Assembly (NCBI RefSeq): GCF_003589595.1
Contig: NW_020654289.1
Span: 8,781,859-8,845,858, forward strand
DNA: 64,000 bases
From: Hyposmocoma kahamanoa
Taxonomy: Eukaryota > Arthropoda > Insecta > Lepidoptera > Cosmopterigidae
Direction of reading: 5' to 3'
The stretch's first letter is position 1. Each line of letters begins with the position of its first letter. The notes beneath the pieces were generated by a model. The model worked only from the letters and a program-made list of their open reading frames with translations. It made no database searches and was not told the origin of the DNA. A program made the position numbers and the translations under genes. Below are positions 33,834 to 45,994 of the stretch, piece by piece.

Positions 33834-35090
33834 TTATCACTAATGTCAGGTTTCTTAGCACGGTATGACGTCTTTTCATTTTTCCGATATTTCTGAACGG
33901 TTGCACGCTCTATGGTCACGGGTTGACTGGACGGCGGCAGATGACAGCTTTAAGAGCAGACATATCTGTCTACCCTCTTACGCTGTCGACCACTACTACC
34001 TACATCTCGATTTGTTGTGGCTTTTTACCATTGTCACTCACTTGTTTCACACAAATCACATTCACTGTATCCACACGCGAAACTGAACTCGAGGTGTTTT
34101 TGTTTTTATTACTGCACACACTAAGGACCGGATTCCATGCACTGGACAGTTTAAAACCATCATCACGGTTAAGCTTTTTGTACTTCGTGATCTCCATGGC
34201 TTCTCGTACCAACCGTGGTATGTTGTGACGTTCTGTCGACAGTACCTGGGTGTTTTGCAACTCGATCTAGTGGTTAGTTGTGCTATAGCCGACTTCTGCA
34301 TCATTGTTTTTTAATGCTCGGATGTGTTCCTTCATACGATCGACAATTGTTCGTTTAGTCTGACCGATATACGAGCCGGTGTTTGTAAAGGAAGGTGTTC
34401 TTTTGGCGAACGTAACATTTTTCCTATTTTGGTTAAGGGGCTGAAAACAGTTTTTATGGAAAACTTCCTTAGCAACCTGCCTATTTTATCTGTCACTCCT
34501 GTGTACATAGGGCAGAAAAACTGGTAGTCTCTGTACGTCAATTTGCTTCTTCTTTTGTATATTGGTTTCCATGTTTTTATTTCGTATCCATTCCGTCGCA
34601 AAACCGTCTTAACGTGTCCTGTTCCTGGGGCAGGTGGTGTGCATCACAAAGATCATAAGCTCTATTGGTTAATGACCTGGCGACCGAATGTAGGTGTTTT
34701 GGGTGATGACGTGAAGTGGCATGTAAATATTTATCCGTGTGAGTTGGTTTTCTGTACACAGAATGAACGAGTGAACCGTCTTGTCGGACTTTGACCAATA
34801 CGTCCAAAAATGCAAGCGCGCGATTTTTCTCAATTTCACCAGTGAAATTCATTTTGTTTGGGTGTTGTTAAGATGTGCTAAATAATTTTGTGTATGTTGC
34901 TCCTTTCCTTCCATTACGACAGTCTTCGACAGCGCAAGAGGGTAGACAGATATATCTGCTCTTAAAGCTGTGATCTGCCGCAGTCCAGTCAACCCGTGAC
35001 CATGGAGCGTGCAACCATTCCGAAATATCGAGAAAATAAAAAGAAGTCATACCGTGGTAAGAAACCTGAAATTAGTGATAATCCTTTACA
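33834..35090 (-). mobile_element. Penelope-like element with inverted terminal repeats
   Basis: About 155-170 bp at the left (33834-33990) is repeated inverted at the right (34915-35090): both contain GTCACGGGTTGACTGGA-type and AGACATATCTGTCTACCCTC-type text or its complement. Between them the minus strand encodes the end of a Penelope reverse transcriptase and its GIY-YIG endonuclease. Inverted 'pseudo-LTRs' are known for Penelope elements. Most of the RT is missing, so it is 5'-truncated. Confidence 0.82.
34000..34852 (-). pseudogene. Penelope RT C-terminus and GIY-YIG endonuclease remnant
   Basis: First frame (34577-34852) reads [20 protein letters not shown] and [19 protein letters not shown], the conserved end of Penelope RT. 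Further on, SYIGQTKRTIVDRMKEHI is the GIY-YIG nuclease motif region, followed by LVREAMEI and NRDDGFKLSSAWNP. Frame changes near 34590 and 34400 and a stop near 34266 break it. Confidence 0.82.
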
Positions 35091-36948
35091 GCATACTTTA
35101 TTCGGTATTTTGAATAAGGATGGTAATGATTTTTTTAAGGACATTAGAAGAATTTCGCAATTGTGAACTTTGCAATGAATTACAGTGTGGTTGCATTAAC
35201 TTTAATAGCAATTTAGAATGTATGAAATTCCGTAACAAATTGTAAAAATAAATAAATATTCAGTATAATCAATTTATTCCTCTATAAAAATTGGCTAGAC
35301 AATGTTACAGATTATATTTATTAGGATTTCGATAATAGGCCATGTTCAAATTAAAGAATCTATTTTTAATAGAGTCGGTTGAATTTCAAAGCGTTCGGAC
35401 ATTGTAGATATGGAGTGTTTATCTAATTTTATCTATATGAAGATCATTATAAACTTATTATTAGGTTGAGCTCTACTGCAGCAGTTACCGTAATTCTATA
35501 TTTCTTAACAACTTTAGTGCCACGCCCATGTTGAAATCGAGTCATGTATGGGAACATTCGTATCACACTTTGGGGCCAAATACATAAAAATATGAACCCC
35601 TTCATTATAAGTCATTTGGTAACTCGAGCACGTGCGTTTTTATCAGCCCTGTGATGTCATAACTAACGCATTTGCGTTTGGGTAACTTTCGAGATATTGA
35701 CACCTAAAATTTTATTGCCACCTAAAAAAAATGTTGATCATGCTTTTCAATAAAACAGAAACCAAATAAGATGTAAAAAATCCGCTTATAGGGTGTTGTA
35801 GATCTCATGTCGCTGATTCCAGATATGTTAATAACTCAATTTTGCTAAAAGTATCTATTACATTAGTTATGATAATAGGGGCAACTTATCCGCGTTGCGG
35901 CCTCGCAGCGACCGCGTGCGTCTAACTGTCATGGCAAAATACGCTTTATTTATTTGTTATACGTTTTAATTTAAATGAACGTCGCGGGCACGCCGTCTAG
36001 CCTGTCTTGCATTTGGTCTACGCGCCGGGCGGCATTATTCAGGGCAATTTAAATGTTGTTACGTAGTAAATAGAATTCAGACTCGCCATTAATGTACATG
36101 AAGGTGTGGTAACTGAGCGGTCATCGCGCGGCGGCCGCGCGAAAACTTTCGGCTCGTGTAACTGGGCTCTTAGTGTTAAGTAGCGTCGTGTAGTTTGAAG
36201 TGTCGTGGCTTGTATATTTAAATGAAGTTTACGACAACAGATTCACGTGATAATGGGAAGAGCTAGAACGACAATCGTCCATGATAACTTAAATGTCACG
36301 ATAAAAATGTGACGATAGATAATCACAACTTCAAACGATTATGTCGTGCAAACGACAAGGTGGCTGCCGTGAACCGATAAATTATCGTCATGATCTAGTT
36401 CATGAACTAGTTTAGTTTAGTTGTTCCAGCTAGACACGACAATCGTTGAACGACAAAATAAACGTCCACGACACAGTCACAACAGATAGTCGTGATATGG
36501 GAACAGGCTAGACGCAACAGTCGTCCAACGTTAATAAAAACGTTACGACATAATGGAACGCGCCCTTAGAATATAATACAATAGAACCATTTATATCTTA
36601 TTATCAATCTTCTTCTTATCGTCTCGATGGCACAGACTGTAATGTTTGGTGAGGAAATGATTTGCCAATCAGCGTACGATTCTCGCCGATCGTTTCCCAG
36701 GCTGCGGCAGACGTACAGGAAAGGAATTGTACGTCGTGTTTTTTTGTTGGACGGTGCTTCTTTTGTGCACACCAATTTTTTATCAATGACCCATTCTATA
36801 ATACTACGTCAAGTTATAATATTTTTATTTCGCTAGTATAAACAATAATATGTAATATAAAACAAAACCGATTCGGCGAACGACATTCAATAAAAAAATT
36901 TAATTCCAAAAACTAAACTGGATAATACGTATAGATTTTAAGAATTTA
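35091..36948. other. Intergenic sequence, no gene recognised
   Basis: The segment 35880-36170 is GC-richer than its surroundings and 36180-36560 is rich in CGACAA/GTCGT words on both strands (AACGACAATCG, GACACGACAATCG), hinting at an old repeat. No protein family recognised in any frame. Confidence 0.35.
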
Positions 36949-37045
36949 GAGGCTATCCACTAAATGATTATTACTAATTATAGCTTTCTTGCCACAATAT
37001 TACAATATATATAATAGAAATATTGGAGAAGTAAAAAGAAAATAC
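36949..37045. repeat. Fragment related to the Penelope terminal repeat
   Basis: CCACTAAATGATTATTACTA and TTTCTTGCCAC, with AGAAAATACCGTG, resemble the outer edge of the inverted repeats at about 33820-33870 and 35035-35085. Confidence 0.45.
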
Positions 37046-37057
37046 CGTGATCAAAAA

Positions 37058-37285
37058 CTTTTTACTATCAGTAACGCTTCTTGTGAAAGTGTTCGTCTAG
37101 GGAATTAATGCCCCAGCTTACTTATTTCTGTCGCCAAGCAGTAATGTGAGTTGAAATAACAGGCACATGAGACTTATCAACTTATGTCTCAGGGTTTCGG
37201 GCTAAAGCTTTTCGATTTAAAGTTCTGAGCGGCTCTGCAACTGTCATGAACAGGCGTATCACTTGGTGTCATAAAAAAAAACTTA
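37058..37285 (+). mobile_element. AGCTCCTTGTG-type SINE-like repeat
   Basis: Plus copy with internal deletions: CTTGTGAAAGTGTTCGTC, TTCTGTCGCCAAGCAGTAAT, ACAGGCGTATC, ending in an A-run. Confidence 0.7.
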
Positions 37286-39611
37286 TTTCTGATAATCAAT
37301 TTGTAAAATTATCTAATAAAAAAAGCGTCAGTCGGGTGTGACACATTTTGTCACTGTAAACACTTTTCTTTGTAGATGGTCTTGGTAAATAAATGGTCGT
37401 AGTATCGTGGACCTATTACTCGCAGGTTTCTCGTTGCAAGTTTAATCGCGATTCGAAATCTTCGGCCTCCGCTCGTATTATAAAGCTTTTTAATGTTAAC
37501 TCACATTCACCATGTAGTCTCATTAGTGTAGAATTTAATTTGATATTTCGTTAAATGTTCAAATACTGTTAACCTCGTCTCACGTTTATCTCTTTCTCCT
37601 ATTTAGTTTTACTGGTATAAAAGCTGCAGTAGAGCAACGGTCTAAAAAGTGTAACATTGAAATTAATAACTTAATAGGGTATTGTAAAATTCTATCTTTA
37701 CAGACGAATATGTCTTATTTCTTATATCATCATTGTACCTTGCAATTTGTTTCCTCGGGCAGTTCGAAAAGGAAATAGTTTTAATAGTCTGACTTTTCAG
37801 GGTTGTAAAGTATTAAATTGTGTAAATGTTAGTGTTAATGTGATTCTAAAGGGGCCCCATTCGCTGGGGAACATGTTGGTCGACAGAAACCGAATCGAAT
37901 ATTAGTTTTAGTCAAACAACCAACGTACTAGCAGCGTAAGGTTCAGGGTTCATAACTTTGTTCCCTTAAGTCGGTCAAAATGTCGAACGATGATGAGTAT
38001 CCCACTAATAAACTCCTCCAAAATTATGCTCATGCATCAAGCGTGTGGTTCATTGTAGTCGTTATGGGCAGCTAACATGTTTGTTAGCGAATAGGCAACT
38101 TAATACGTCATAATTTAAGGCCACTATCCGTGGAAACTTGCAATAACTTTTGAAGTATAGCACTGCCTTATTTTAAGATGTCACTGACTTTTTGAGTTAT
38201 TCTAGATCAATGTAATGATTTTAATTGATTTTAACTTATTTTTTATGTCTATTTTGATCGTTAAATGCACAGTATCTAGCATACTTTATGTATTTTTTGT
38301 GAGTTAATCATACAATCAATTCCTAGCATATTTATTTCAGACTCTTATACTAAAACGAATAGCACATACGTAATCCAACGGTTGTAGGATTGACGTGTTG
38401 TGTCAGATGATTTACTGTCATTTTAAAGACAAACCTTTTATGTAATCATTAGATGCAGCAAGTGGAGTATATCGGATAAAATTTTATTGATCCTGTTACG
38501 ACTGAGTAATTTGATATAACTAGTTATGACAACAAAATAATAACTTCTACTACAAGTTGAGCTTTCTACACACCGCTGAGTGTGATGTGAGGTATGGAAT
38601 GGCCGACTTTAGAAACTATATAAAACCTTGTTCATGAAACTGCACTAGTGTGCAAAAAATTTGACCATTATTATTCAGTACAAAGATCTTTATTCTATCT
38701 TAAGATTTATGTGTATTACCCACAAACCTGACTTTTTAATCGAATGAGTTGTGTCAATAATATATTCAGCGTTGCTGTATGTAATGATATTGTCTTCTTT
38801 TTACCATTCCATTTTATTTGTTTATTCAATATGTTTATAAACCGTTGTTTAATTATTTATATTAAGCTAACAAAACTTGTGATTTGCATATTGCTACGAT
38901 CAGTATTACGGACGTTTCCGAACCAAATACAAATAAATACATATAATAAATAAACAAATTAAGGAAATGACAATTTGTGTTTTATTATTATGACTCCTTA
39001 CGTGTATGTATATAATACAGACTAGATGTTGCGCTGGGCCGCTAAAGCAGCTCTCGAGAGTTTTGTGCACAGATGTTGGAGGCGAACATTTGACTATAAT
39101 TTGTGGCATTTAGCATGTCTATAGCGATTATTGACTGCACTTTGATCCCAAAGTCACAGTTCGACAGCGACCGATCGCCGATACCTATAATCCTACTGTA
39201 ATTTTGACATCGCTTGAGTAACATAACGAAAGCCAATAACATAAGTTAAAAACATGTGAAATTGAAGCATATCACTCTGTGAATTTGTATGTTGTTAATA
39301 TCACTTGTATCAGATTAATCATATGATCATACTGTATATTATACATGTTTTATGTAAAATAAACAACAGGTATGTATTGTATTGCAATAATATACAACTT
39401 CAAATTAAAAATTATATTTAAAACTCGGTGCATAAATAACTAAGTATTCGTTTACTTAATTTCATAATTTTACAATAAAAATGTATCTATTTTCATTTGA
39501 CATCCATAAAAAACTACGGTCTTCAAAAAAGGCAAATATTAAATAACTTCTTCCATTTTTTTAACCTATTCCTCACGCCTGGAAGCGTATTACTTTTCAA
39601 CTATTTTGTTC
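37286..39611. other. Intergenic AT-rich sequence
   Basis: About 2.3 kb with only short unsupported frames. Nothing recognised. Confidence 0.4.
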
Positions 39612-40299
39612 TACAGGGTGTAACCGCAAGGTGTAGTCATATTAAAGGAGCCAAACCTATACTTGATCTAGACCCTCTGTGCAAAATATCAAATAAAAAT
39701 AAGTGACTTTTAATGTTGATATAAGTTTAATTATGTTTGTATAAATAGTGATTGTCCGAAACAACCACTGCGTCACAACTCTATTGCTAGTTACGTTACT
39801 ACGACTTCACCAATTCATTAATGAAACCTGGGCGGCCGCAAGCGGGGCGAAAGCACAGCTGACTACAATTGAAATGCCACTGTAAAAACATGATTTGAAT
39901 ATGTTGATAACACGTTAATATTAAGTAACAAAATCTTTAAATACCTAGAAAAATCGAATTATTTCTAACAATATTATTTTATGCCATACCTAGGTACGTA
40001 CTTATTTACATACAATTTAAAGGATATTTATTTACTTATTAAGCCCGTAGTTACGCACGCCTTCATCGTATACACATTCTACATAATTTTGTATTAATAC
40101 ATTTATTTACGACAATTTTACAATAGTGGATACTTTTTTAATTGGTACTTACCTACTGTGCAATTCATACACGTTTTAATGAATTTCCTACGAATTGTAA
40201 TTCACTGTTGTACAATGTACGAAATATTGACTTGTTTACGATAATTTTGAATAATAAGTACAATCACTACACGCACTGCTGGCACATTTCACACATTTA

Positions 40300-41398
40300 C
40301 AGGTAAGGTTCAAAATGCCGACCTCCATGCAATATGCATATTTCCGTGCGTCGGTACAGAGACTGCTCTACTCTTTGAAGCATCTGCCGAGTGATTTGAC
40401 TAAACGCCATTTCGATCCGCTGCCTCATTTCTTCTGCGCTTTCACAGGACTCCGCATAAACAATATTTTTATATGACCCCACAAAAAAAATCGAGCGGTG
40501 TCAAGTCTGGGGACCACGCTGGCCAGGGTACAGGACCTCCCCGCCCAATCCACTGCGGGAGACGGTCGTTCAGATGGGAACGTACATTTCGAGCAAAATG
40601 TGCGGGTGCTCCATCGTGCTAGAAAGTCATCCTGTGTTCCATCACGAGTCTCACGTATTGTGTCACTGACAGGGCCATCAGAACGTCATCCAAGTCTTCT
40701 GTTAGGAATCTTAAATAATTGGCCCCATTCAGACTTGCCGGCAAAAACACTGGACCGATGACGGCACAACCTATTATACCAGCCAACACGTTAATCCGCC
40801 ACTGGTGTTGAAAATTTGATTCCCTTGATACGCGGGGATTCAAATGAGTCCAAAAATGTTCATTATGCATATTGATAATGCCCGCACGCGTAAATGACGC
40901 GTCGTCTGTCCACAGTACCGACGAAGCGAAGTCGGGAGACCTCCCAACCTGGTCGCGGTACCAGCGGCAAAATGCCAAACGTAGATCATAGTCCGCTTGT
41001 AACAGCTCCTGCATTCTTTGAAAATGGTATGGGTGCTGGCCATCATCCCGTAGCACACGCCACACACTCATATGGTTCACACCACCAAAGGCTGCCGCAG
41101 CACGACGAGTACTTGTCTTTGGATTGCCGAGAAAATGTTCCAAAACATCTGCCTCGAATTCTGGGTCTCGTGAACTCGGCCGGCCTTCAGAACTGGAACC
41201 ACGGAACGATCCACTATTATGAAGTCTCATAACCATCTTCCTGAAGCATTCCACAGCAGGAAATGGTCGACGTCGATTTTCTGGGACGCCATCAATAAAC
41301 TTTGCCCAATAAATTTGGCGAGGCTGGCGCAAGCTCCCATCGGCTGCGCCTACGCACAACATCATCTCTTAGTAATCACTATTGCTTAAGCGTGACAT
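40300..41398 (-). pseudogene. DDE transposase, nearly complete (two nonsense codons, one frameshift)
   Basis: The likely start is MSRLSNSDY at 41396-41398, followed by a TAA at 41369-41371 and then LCVGAADGSL. The N-terminal helix-turn-helix part runs to about MSVWRVLRDDGQHPYHFQRM. Catalytic motifs: VLWTDDASF, then HDGAPAHFARNV, then PWPAWSPDLTPLDFF, with 35 residues between the second and third Asp. A TAG at 40619-40621 (after RMTF) replaces the usual Gln of WFQHDG-type motifs, and a run of eight T near 40485 has lost one base before WGSYKNIVYAE. The rest continues to a stop near 40300. The DUF4817-type N-terminus plus DDE domain is shared by many insect transposons. Dead as read, but only by three small lesions. 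Confidence 0.85.
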
Positions 41399-41588
41399 AG
41401 TTTAAATAAACACAAAAACAAGACACAAACAAAACGATGACACCTATTTAGTCCTCACAACGCAAACGGCAATTACAGACTGTTACAAAAAATTAAAAAA
41501 TAGCGCCTCTGCCTCAGCGGCGGCACATCAAAGGACGCCGACTGAAACGCAAATTTTGGAATATAGGGTAACGTTTTCATAATGTACC

Positions 41589-42592
41589 TACAGGATGAAA
41601 TTAAAATTATTACCATCCTTTTAAAATAAGACCCTTCTCCTGATACAAATTACATCATTACATACACATTAAACGAATACCTATATCCTACGTCTACGAC
41701 CTTCAACGTTGCACTGCATACGCCTTTGTTTGTAAACAAGCTCTGACCATCACCCGTACCACTTCCACACAACGCAAGAACTGACTGAGTGATTACGGAT
41801 ATACTGCACTAAGGAGGCAGTCACCCATCGGAAACTCACGACGTCCGAAACGAAAGCCTAACACACTAACCACTACACCATGGAGGCAGTCGACTATAGG
41901 AATCAAATCCACGACCTCCGAAACGAAAGCCTAACACTCTAACCACTACACCATGGAGGCAGTCGACTATAGGAATCAAATCCACGACCTCCGAAAACAA
42001 AGCCTAACACTAACCACTACACCATGGAGGCAGTCGACTATGGGAATCAAATCCACAACCGCCGAAACGAAAGCCTAACACTCTAACCACTACACCATAG
42101 AGGCAGTCGACTATGGGAATCAAATCCACGACTTCCGAAAAGAAAGCCTAACGCTCTAACCACTAGACTATGGAGGCAGTCGACTATGGGAATCAAATCT
42201 ACGACATCCGCAAAGAAAACCTAACACTCTAACAACTACCCCATAGAGCCAGTCAACTATGAGAATCGAATCCACGACCTCCGAAACGAGTCTAACATTA
42301 ACCACTACTCCACATCACGATGTATAAAATCAAATGCTGGCGGCGAAAATCAAAGGTGATATTTTTGCCGCCAAAGTTGCCGCCAAAGGCTTGCGACTTC
42401 GCTACGATTACGTATCGCGTACGCAAGGCGACTAATCTTGATACTTTGTTTATTTAGGTAAGATTTTTTATGGTTTTACACTATTGCTAATTTAAACTAT
42501 TCTAAAATATTTCTTTAGATGAGTAGATATTATTAGGAAGTAAGAACCTTAATAGGTTCAACGGATATTAATTATTTCAATTTCACCATGTA
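41589..42592. mobile_element. Non-autonomous TACAGGGTG element carrying a tRNA-like tandem array (copy 2)
   Basis: The left end TACAGGATGAAATTAAAATT mirrors the right end TTTCAATTTCACCATGTA. The left 200 bp and right 180 bp align with the copy at 7774-8939, and between them sits the 73-bp tandem array. No ORF. It probably depends on a transposase such as that of 40300-41398 (inference from shared termini). Confidence 0.8.
41813..42311 (-). repeat. Tandem array of about seven tRNA-like units (69-73 bp)
   Basis: Units start at 41813, 41882, 41955, 42026, 42099, 42172 and 42245. Read on the minus strand each begins CTGCCTCCATGGTGTAGTGG and continues TTAGAGTGTTAGGC, with TTTGATTCC near its 3' end. 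GTGTAGTGGTTAGAGT matches the D-arm/A box of Asp/Glu-type tRNAs, and GGATTTGATTCC the T-arm/B box. Acceptor arms do not pair well, so these are tRNA-derived repeats, not functional tRNAs. The CTGCCTCC start is shared with the SINE heads elsewhere in the window. Confidence 0.8.
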
Positions 42593-43574
42593 ATAAACCC
42601 ATACCCAGAAAGTTGTCGTGTGTAGATAAGTCAAATTAAGCGTAAGCCTGTTGTTAGAAACGTGCGCTCAGCAATAGACGTATGTAAGTTAGTAAAGTAC
42701 TATTTTTTGCACAAGGTTTAGTCCACTGCACTTGCATAGTAAGTACTGGTTGGAAACTTGACATTCTCGCATCTTTGAAGATTTCGGCAATTATCTCCGA
42801 AATCCAAGTTTTCTCACGATATTTTCATTTCCAAGCAAGTGATGAAAATTTATTTTATTTTTATTTTTTATTTTTTATTTATGGCACAATGTACAGACAT
42901 CAGATACAGAAAGTGAGGAAAATAAAAACACTTAAAAATTAATACAACAGGCATATCTGTGCCCAATTATTACTGTGCTCAACATTCATTTTAAAACATT
43001 TAGATATACTTAAACAGACACTAAATCAATCATAAAAAAAAATTAAATTAAATTAAAATTACAATAATTAATTCGTGGTCAACGATCAAAACTAATTTCT
43101 TGACGTTTACCGACCTTCAGGTTGCACCTTTAGGATGAAAGTGTCCCAATACAAAATTTCAACTTTTTGGGAATAAAAAAGAAAATAAGATTTCAAGTTT
43201 TTTCATATTTTCATATTATTTTATTTATTACCTACTCTTGAAGTACTAAAGGTGATGGCCTTATTAGTCTTTGAAAATAATGAGGAAAAATGGAACTTTA
43301 CAACTGAAAATTGTTTCTGATCATTTTAATGTTCAACAATTTAAAAACACAATTTACAAAAACTAGTCGCCAATAGGTCTTTTTTTTAACGATTTTTTTG
43401 TTATCATTTAACGTATTAAGAATTAAGTCTTTTTAATGTTCATCAGCTAAGCAAGATGTCAAAACCCTTGATATTGTTTTGTGGTCCCTGTTTCACAATT
43501 AAAAAAGAAGAAAGTCCACGAAACAAAAAAGTAAGTCCCTTTAAAAAGTAAGTTACTAAAAAAATATTTTTTTT

Positions 43575-43812
43575 TTAAATATTAAGCGACGGGTCGAACA
43601 AGTCGTGTACCCGGTGGAAAGCGTCACGCCTGTCCATAACAGTAGCACTGCCGCTCGAAGGCTACTGCTACGGCGTCCATCTCTCTGAGACATAGTTGAC
43701 AAGTCCCATGTGCCTGTAATTTCACCAGCACCCTTACCCTTCAAAACTGTAACACGGTAATGTGGCAGTACTACCCTGGACGAACTCACAAGGAGCTCTA
43801 CTGCTACTAGTG
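43575..43812 (-). mobile_element. AGCTCCTTGTG-type SINE-like repeat
   Basis: Minus copy with head ACTCACAAGGAGCTCTACTG at the right and T-run at the left; the CTTACC...TTTCTGCCG part is deleted. Confidence 0.72.
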
Positions 43813-44975
43813 ATTTTTGAATATGATTTTCGGAACGAAAATGGCTCAAATGCTAATCCGTCAGTGGCAGCGTGTTGTCTTTGCAAATGCAGATTCAACA
43901 ATAAATGCGGCGTTAATATTTCGACGCGGGAGTAGAATTTTTAAACTGAAAGAACAAAATGAAAGGGACCTTTATGAATCAGTGCTATTCGAGCTTTAAT
44001 TGCACAATTTCATCTTCACCACAGTGTGACTAATGTAACAAAATATTTTTTTAAGATGGTTTTACGGTATAAACTCATTTTTTAATTTTTTGATTTGGGT
44101 CGCTTTCATTGTAAGGGTGCGAAGTATTAGTCGGATAATTGCGTCATATTGCGTCATGCGTTAGAAGAAACATACCGACTGATTCGCTAGCCGCCATGCG
44201 TTAGAACAGTACCGACGGATAGAAAGAGACAAATTTCATTCATTTAAAATACAATAGATGAATGCGTATTATTACATATGATATGGTAAAAAGAAACAGA
44301 GATAACTTTAAATATGTGTTTTTTAGAGGACATTAGTTTTATTAATGGATATTAAATGGAAATTTGTGTATTTTGTATGTTTGAAGATATGAAGTTAACG
44401 AAACCATATTACGTTATTATGTACTAAGTTTTAAATAATAGTTTTATTATGAACTAGTGTATTTTGGCAAAGTAATCGATAATATTTATTTTTCATTAAA
44501 TGTTCACACGCATATTACATGAATAAAATAATAATAAATTTAGTAAATTATAACATAGTAATAAGAATATGGCATTAAGTACTTTATCATTTACAATAAC
44601 ATGCCTGAATTTCACAATTTTTTCAAGTTACGTAATTTGGTTGTATTCTGATACTCAATAGAGATGTGATGTGACTATTTATTTTCGTTAAATGACATCA
44701 GCTGATCGAAACTGTTCATGGCGAAATTTCCATAAATAACGTAGTTTGTACTAAAACAACTTTCTAAATAGTTTCATACCATTAACTGAATCCGACCTTC
44801 AAATATGACTACACCTTGCTGTTACACCCTGTATATTTATCAAATATACTATGTCGGGGTAGGTAATTTAATAGTCAGTAGGTAGATAAATAATCACGTT
44901 TCATTTTTGATCGCAAATTCCACCTCAAGAGTCTAGTCAGGGATTACGGGCGTGATTTATTGACAAATTATAATC
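43813..44975. other. AT-rich sequence, no gene recognised
   Basis: Contains the right end of the 39612-44833 element and otherwise nothing I can identify. Confidence 0.4.
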
Positions 44976-45409
44976 TCGGTACAGAGTACTAAAAAACCGA
45001 CCTCAAAAGTATGTGGAATTACGTCTATTTGCCAAGTTTTATTAAAATATCTCCTAGTTTGCCACTATACGAGTCTTGAAATAGGAGATAATAGTTTTTA
45101 CTACTCAATTTATATTGAGAGAAAAGCGCCTTGAATTGGAGAATAGCAAAATCAACCATTAAAATAATTGCTTTAATTTTAAGGCGCTGTATATAAAAAT
45201 GAATGTTTATGCGTGATCAACCACCCTTAGAGGTGGATGATTTTCTTCAAAATTAAATGGGACCACTATGGAGGTACCCTCTTTACAACAAAAAAAGAAT
45301 CATGAAAATCGGTTTACCAATACCGGAGTTATCGCGTAACATACATACAAAAAAACATACAGTCGAACTGAGGAGGAGGTTCCTCCTTTTTTTGAAGTCG
45401 GTTAAAAAT
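44976..45409 (-). repeat. ACCGACTTC-type dispersed repeat, long copy
   Basis: Minus orientation, full-length match to 27315-27760: GTACTAAAAAACCGACCTCA at the left, TTTTTGAAGTCGGTTAAAAA at the right. Confidence 0.75.
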
Positions 45410-45499
45410 GGAGGATTTATAGAGTAATAAACAAATCATTATCGAAATCTTTTCCTTAATAAAAAGTAAAGCCAGCATTTGACATCATAAATGCTCAGG

Positions 45500-45668
45500 G
45501 GGTCTAGTCTACTCCCGTTCTATATCCGACATCCGTCCGAAACAATTACTCCCAATTAAGTAATACTCGACCAAATCATACACAATGTGAACTATGAAGT
45601 TTCATTCGCATCATGCATCTTTTCATTTGATCGAATATTACTTACGTTTGATAGTAATTTTTTCACAT
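45500..45668. repeat. Decayed copy of the palindromic MITE
   Basis: GACATCCGTCCGAAACAATT and TCGAATATTACTTACGTTTG match 16859-17058; the right arm breaks off near 45668. Confidence 0.6.
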
Positions 45669-45732
45669 AGATTTAGTATATCCAATAAATCTATGTTTTT
45701 TCAGTGACAAGCTACAAGCAATACTCGATGGC

Positions 45733-45994
45733 TAGTGGGAACTAGAGCCCTATCGCTTACAAGGGGTATCCAGTTGAATAAAACTAGCGAACTGTATTAC
45801 ACTTATTGTATTAAAAAGAAAGTAGGTACTCGCGCGCACAATTCGTTCCGCCGTCGTTCCGAGTCGCAGTGCCCAACGCGCGCGCGGCGAGAATCGCGAA
45901 TTCCGTCATTCGCGTGACCCCCCAACACCCCGCGTGCCCCTTGCAGACCCGGGGGTGGATTTATTTAGCCGGCGTTTGATCGATGGTGGAACCA
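45733..45994 (-). repeat. 3' LTR of the BEL/Pao element
   Basis: On the minus strand it begins TGGTTCCACCATCGATCAAA. The gag-pol frame runs 34 bp into it, ending at a TAA inside the LTR. Confidence 0.93.

Larger units (their letters stand above)
39612..44833 (-). mobile_element. Tc1/mariner-like DNA transposon with TACAGGGTG ends
   Basis: The left end TACAGGGTGTAACCGCAAGG is mirrored at the right end (CCTTGCTGTTACACCCTGTA); inverted similarity extends about 38 bp. It encloses a DDE transposase (40300-41398), a smaller TACAGG element (41589-42592) and an AGCTCCTTGTG repeat. The same termini type occurs on the element at 3693-6973, which carries a related transposase, supporting this pairing. 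An alternative is two unrelated end fragments that happen to be inverted. Confidence 0.6.

Noticed and set aside
41813..42311. Regular 73-bp spacing resembling a CRISPR array
   Set aside because: Whole units are repeated with no unique spacers, they carry tRNA-type promoter boxes, and the window is a eukaryotic nuclear sequence.
41813..42311. Seven functional tRNA genes
   Set aside because: A and B box text is present, but the acceptor ends do not pair and the T stem is weak, so these are tRNA-derived repeats.
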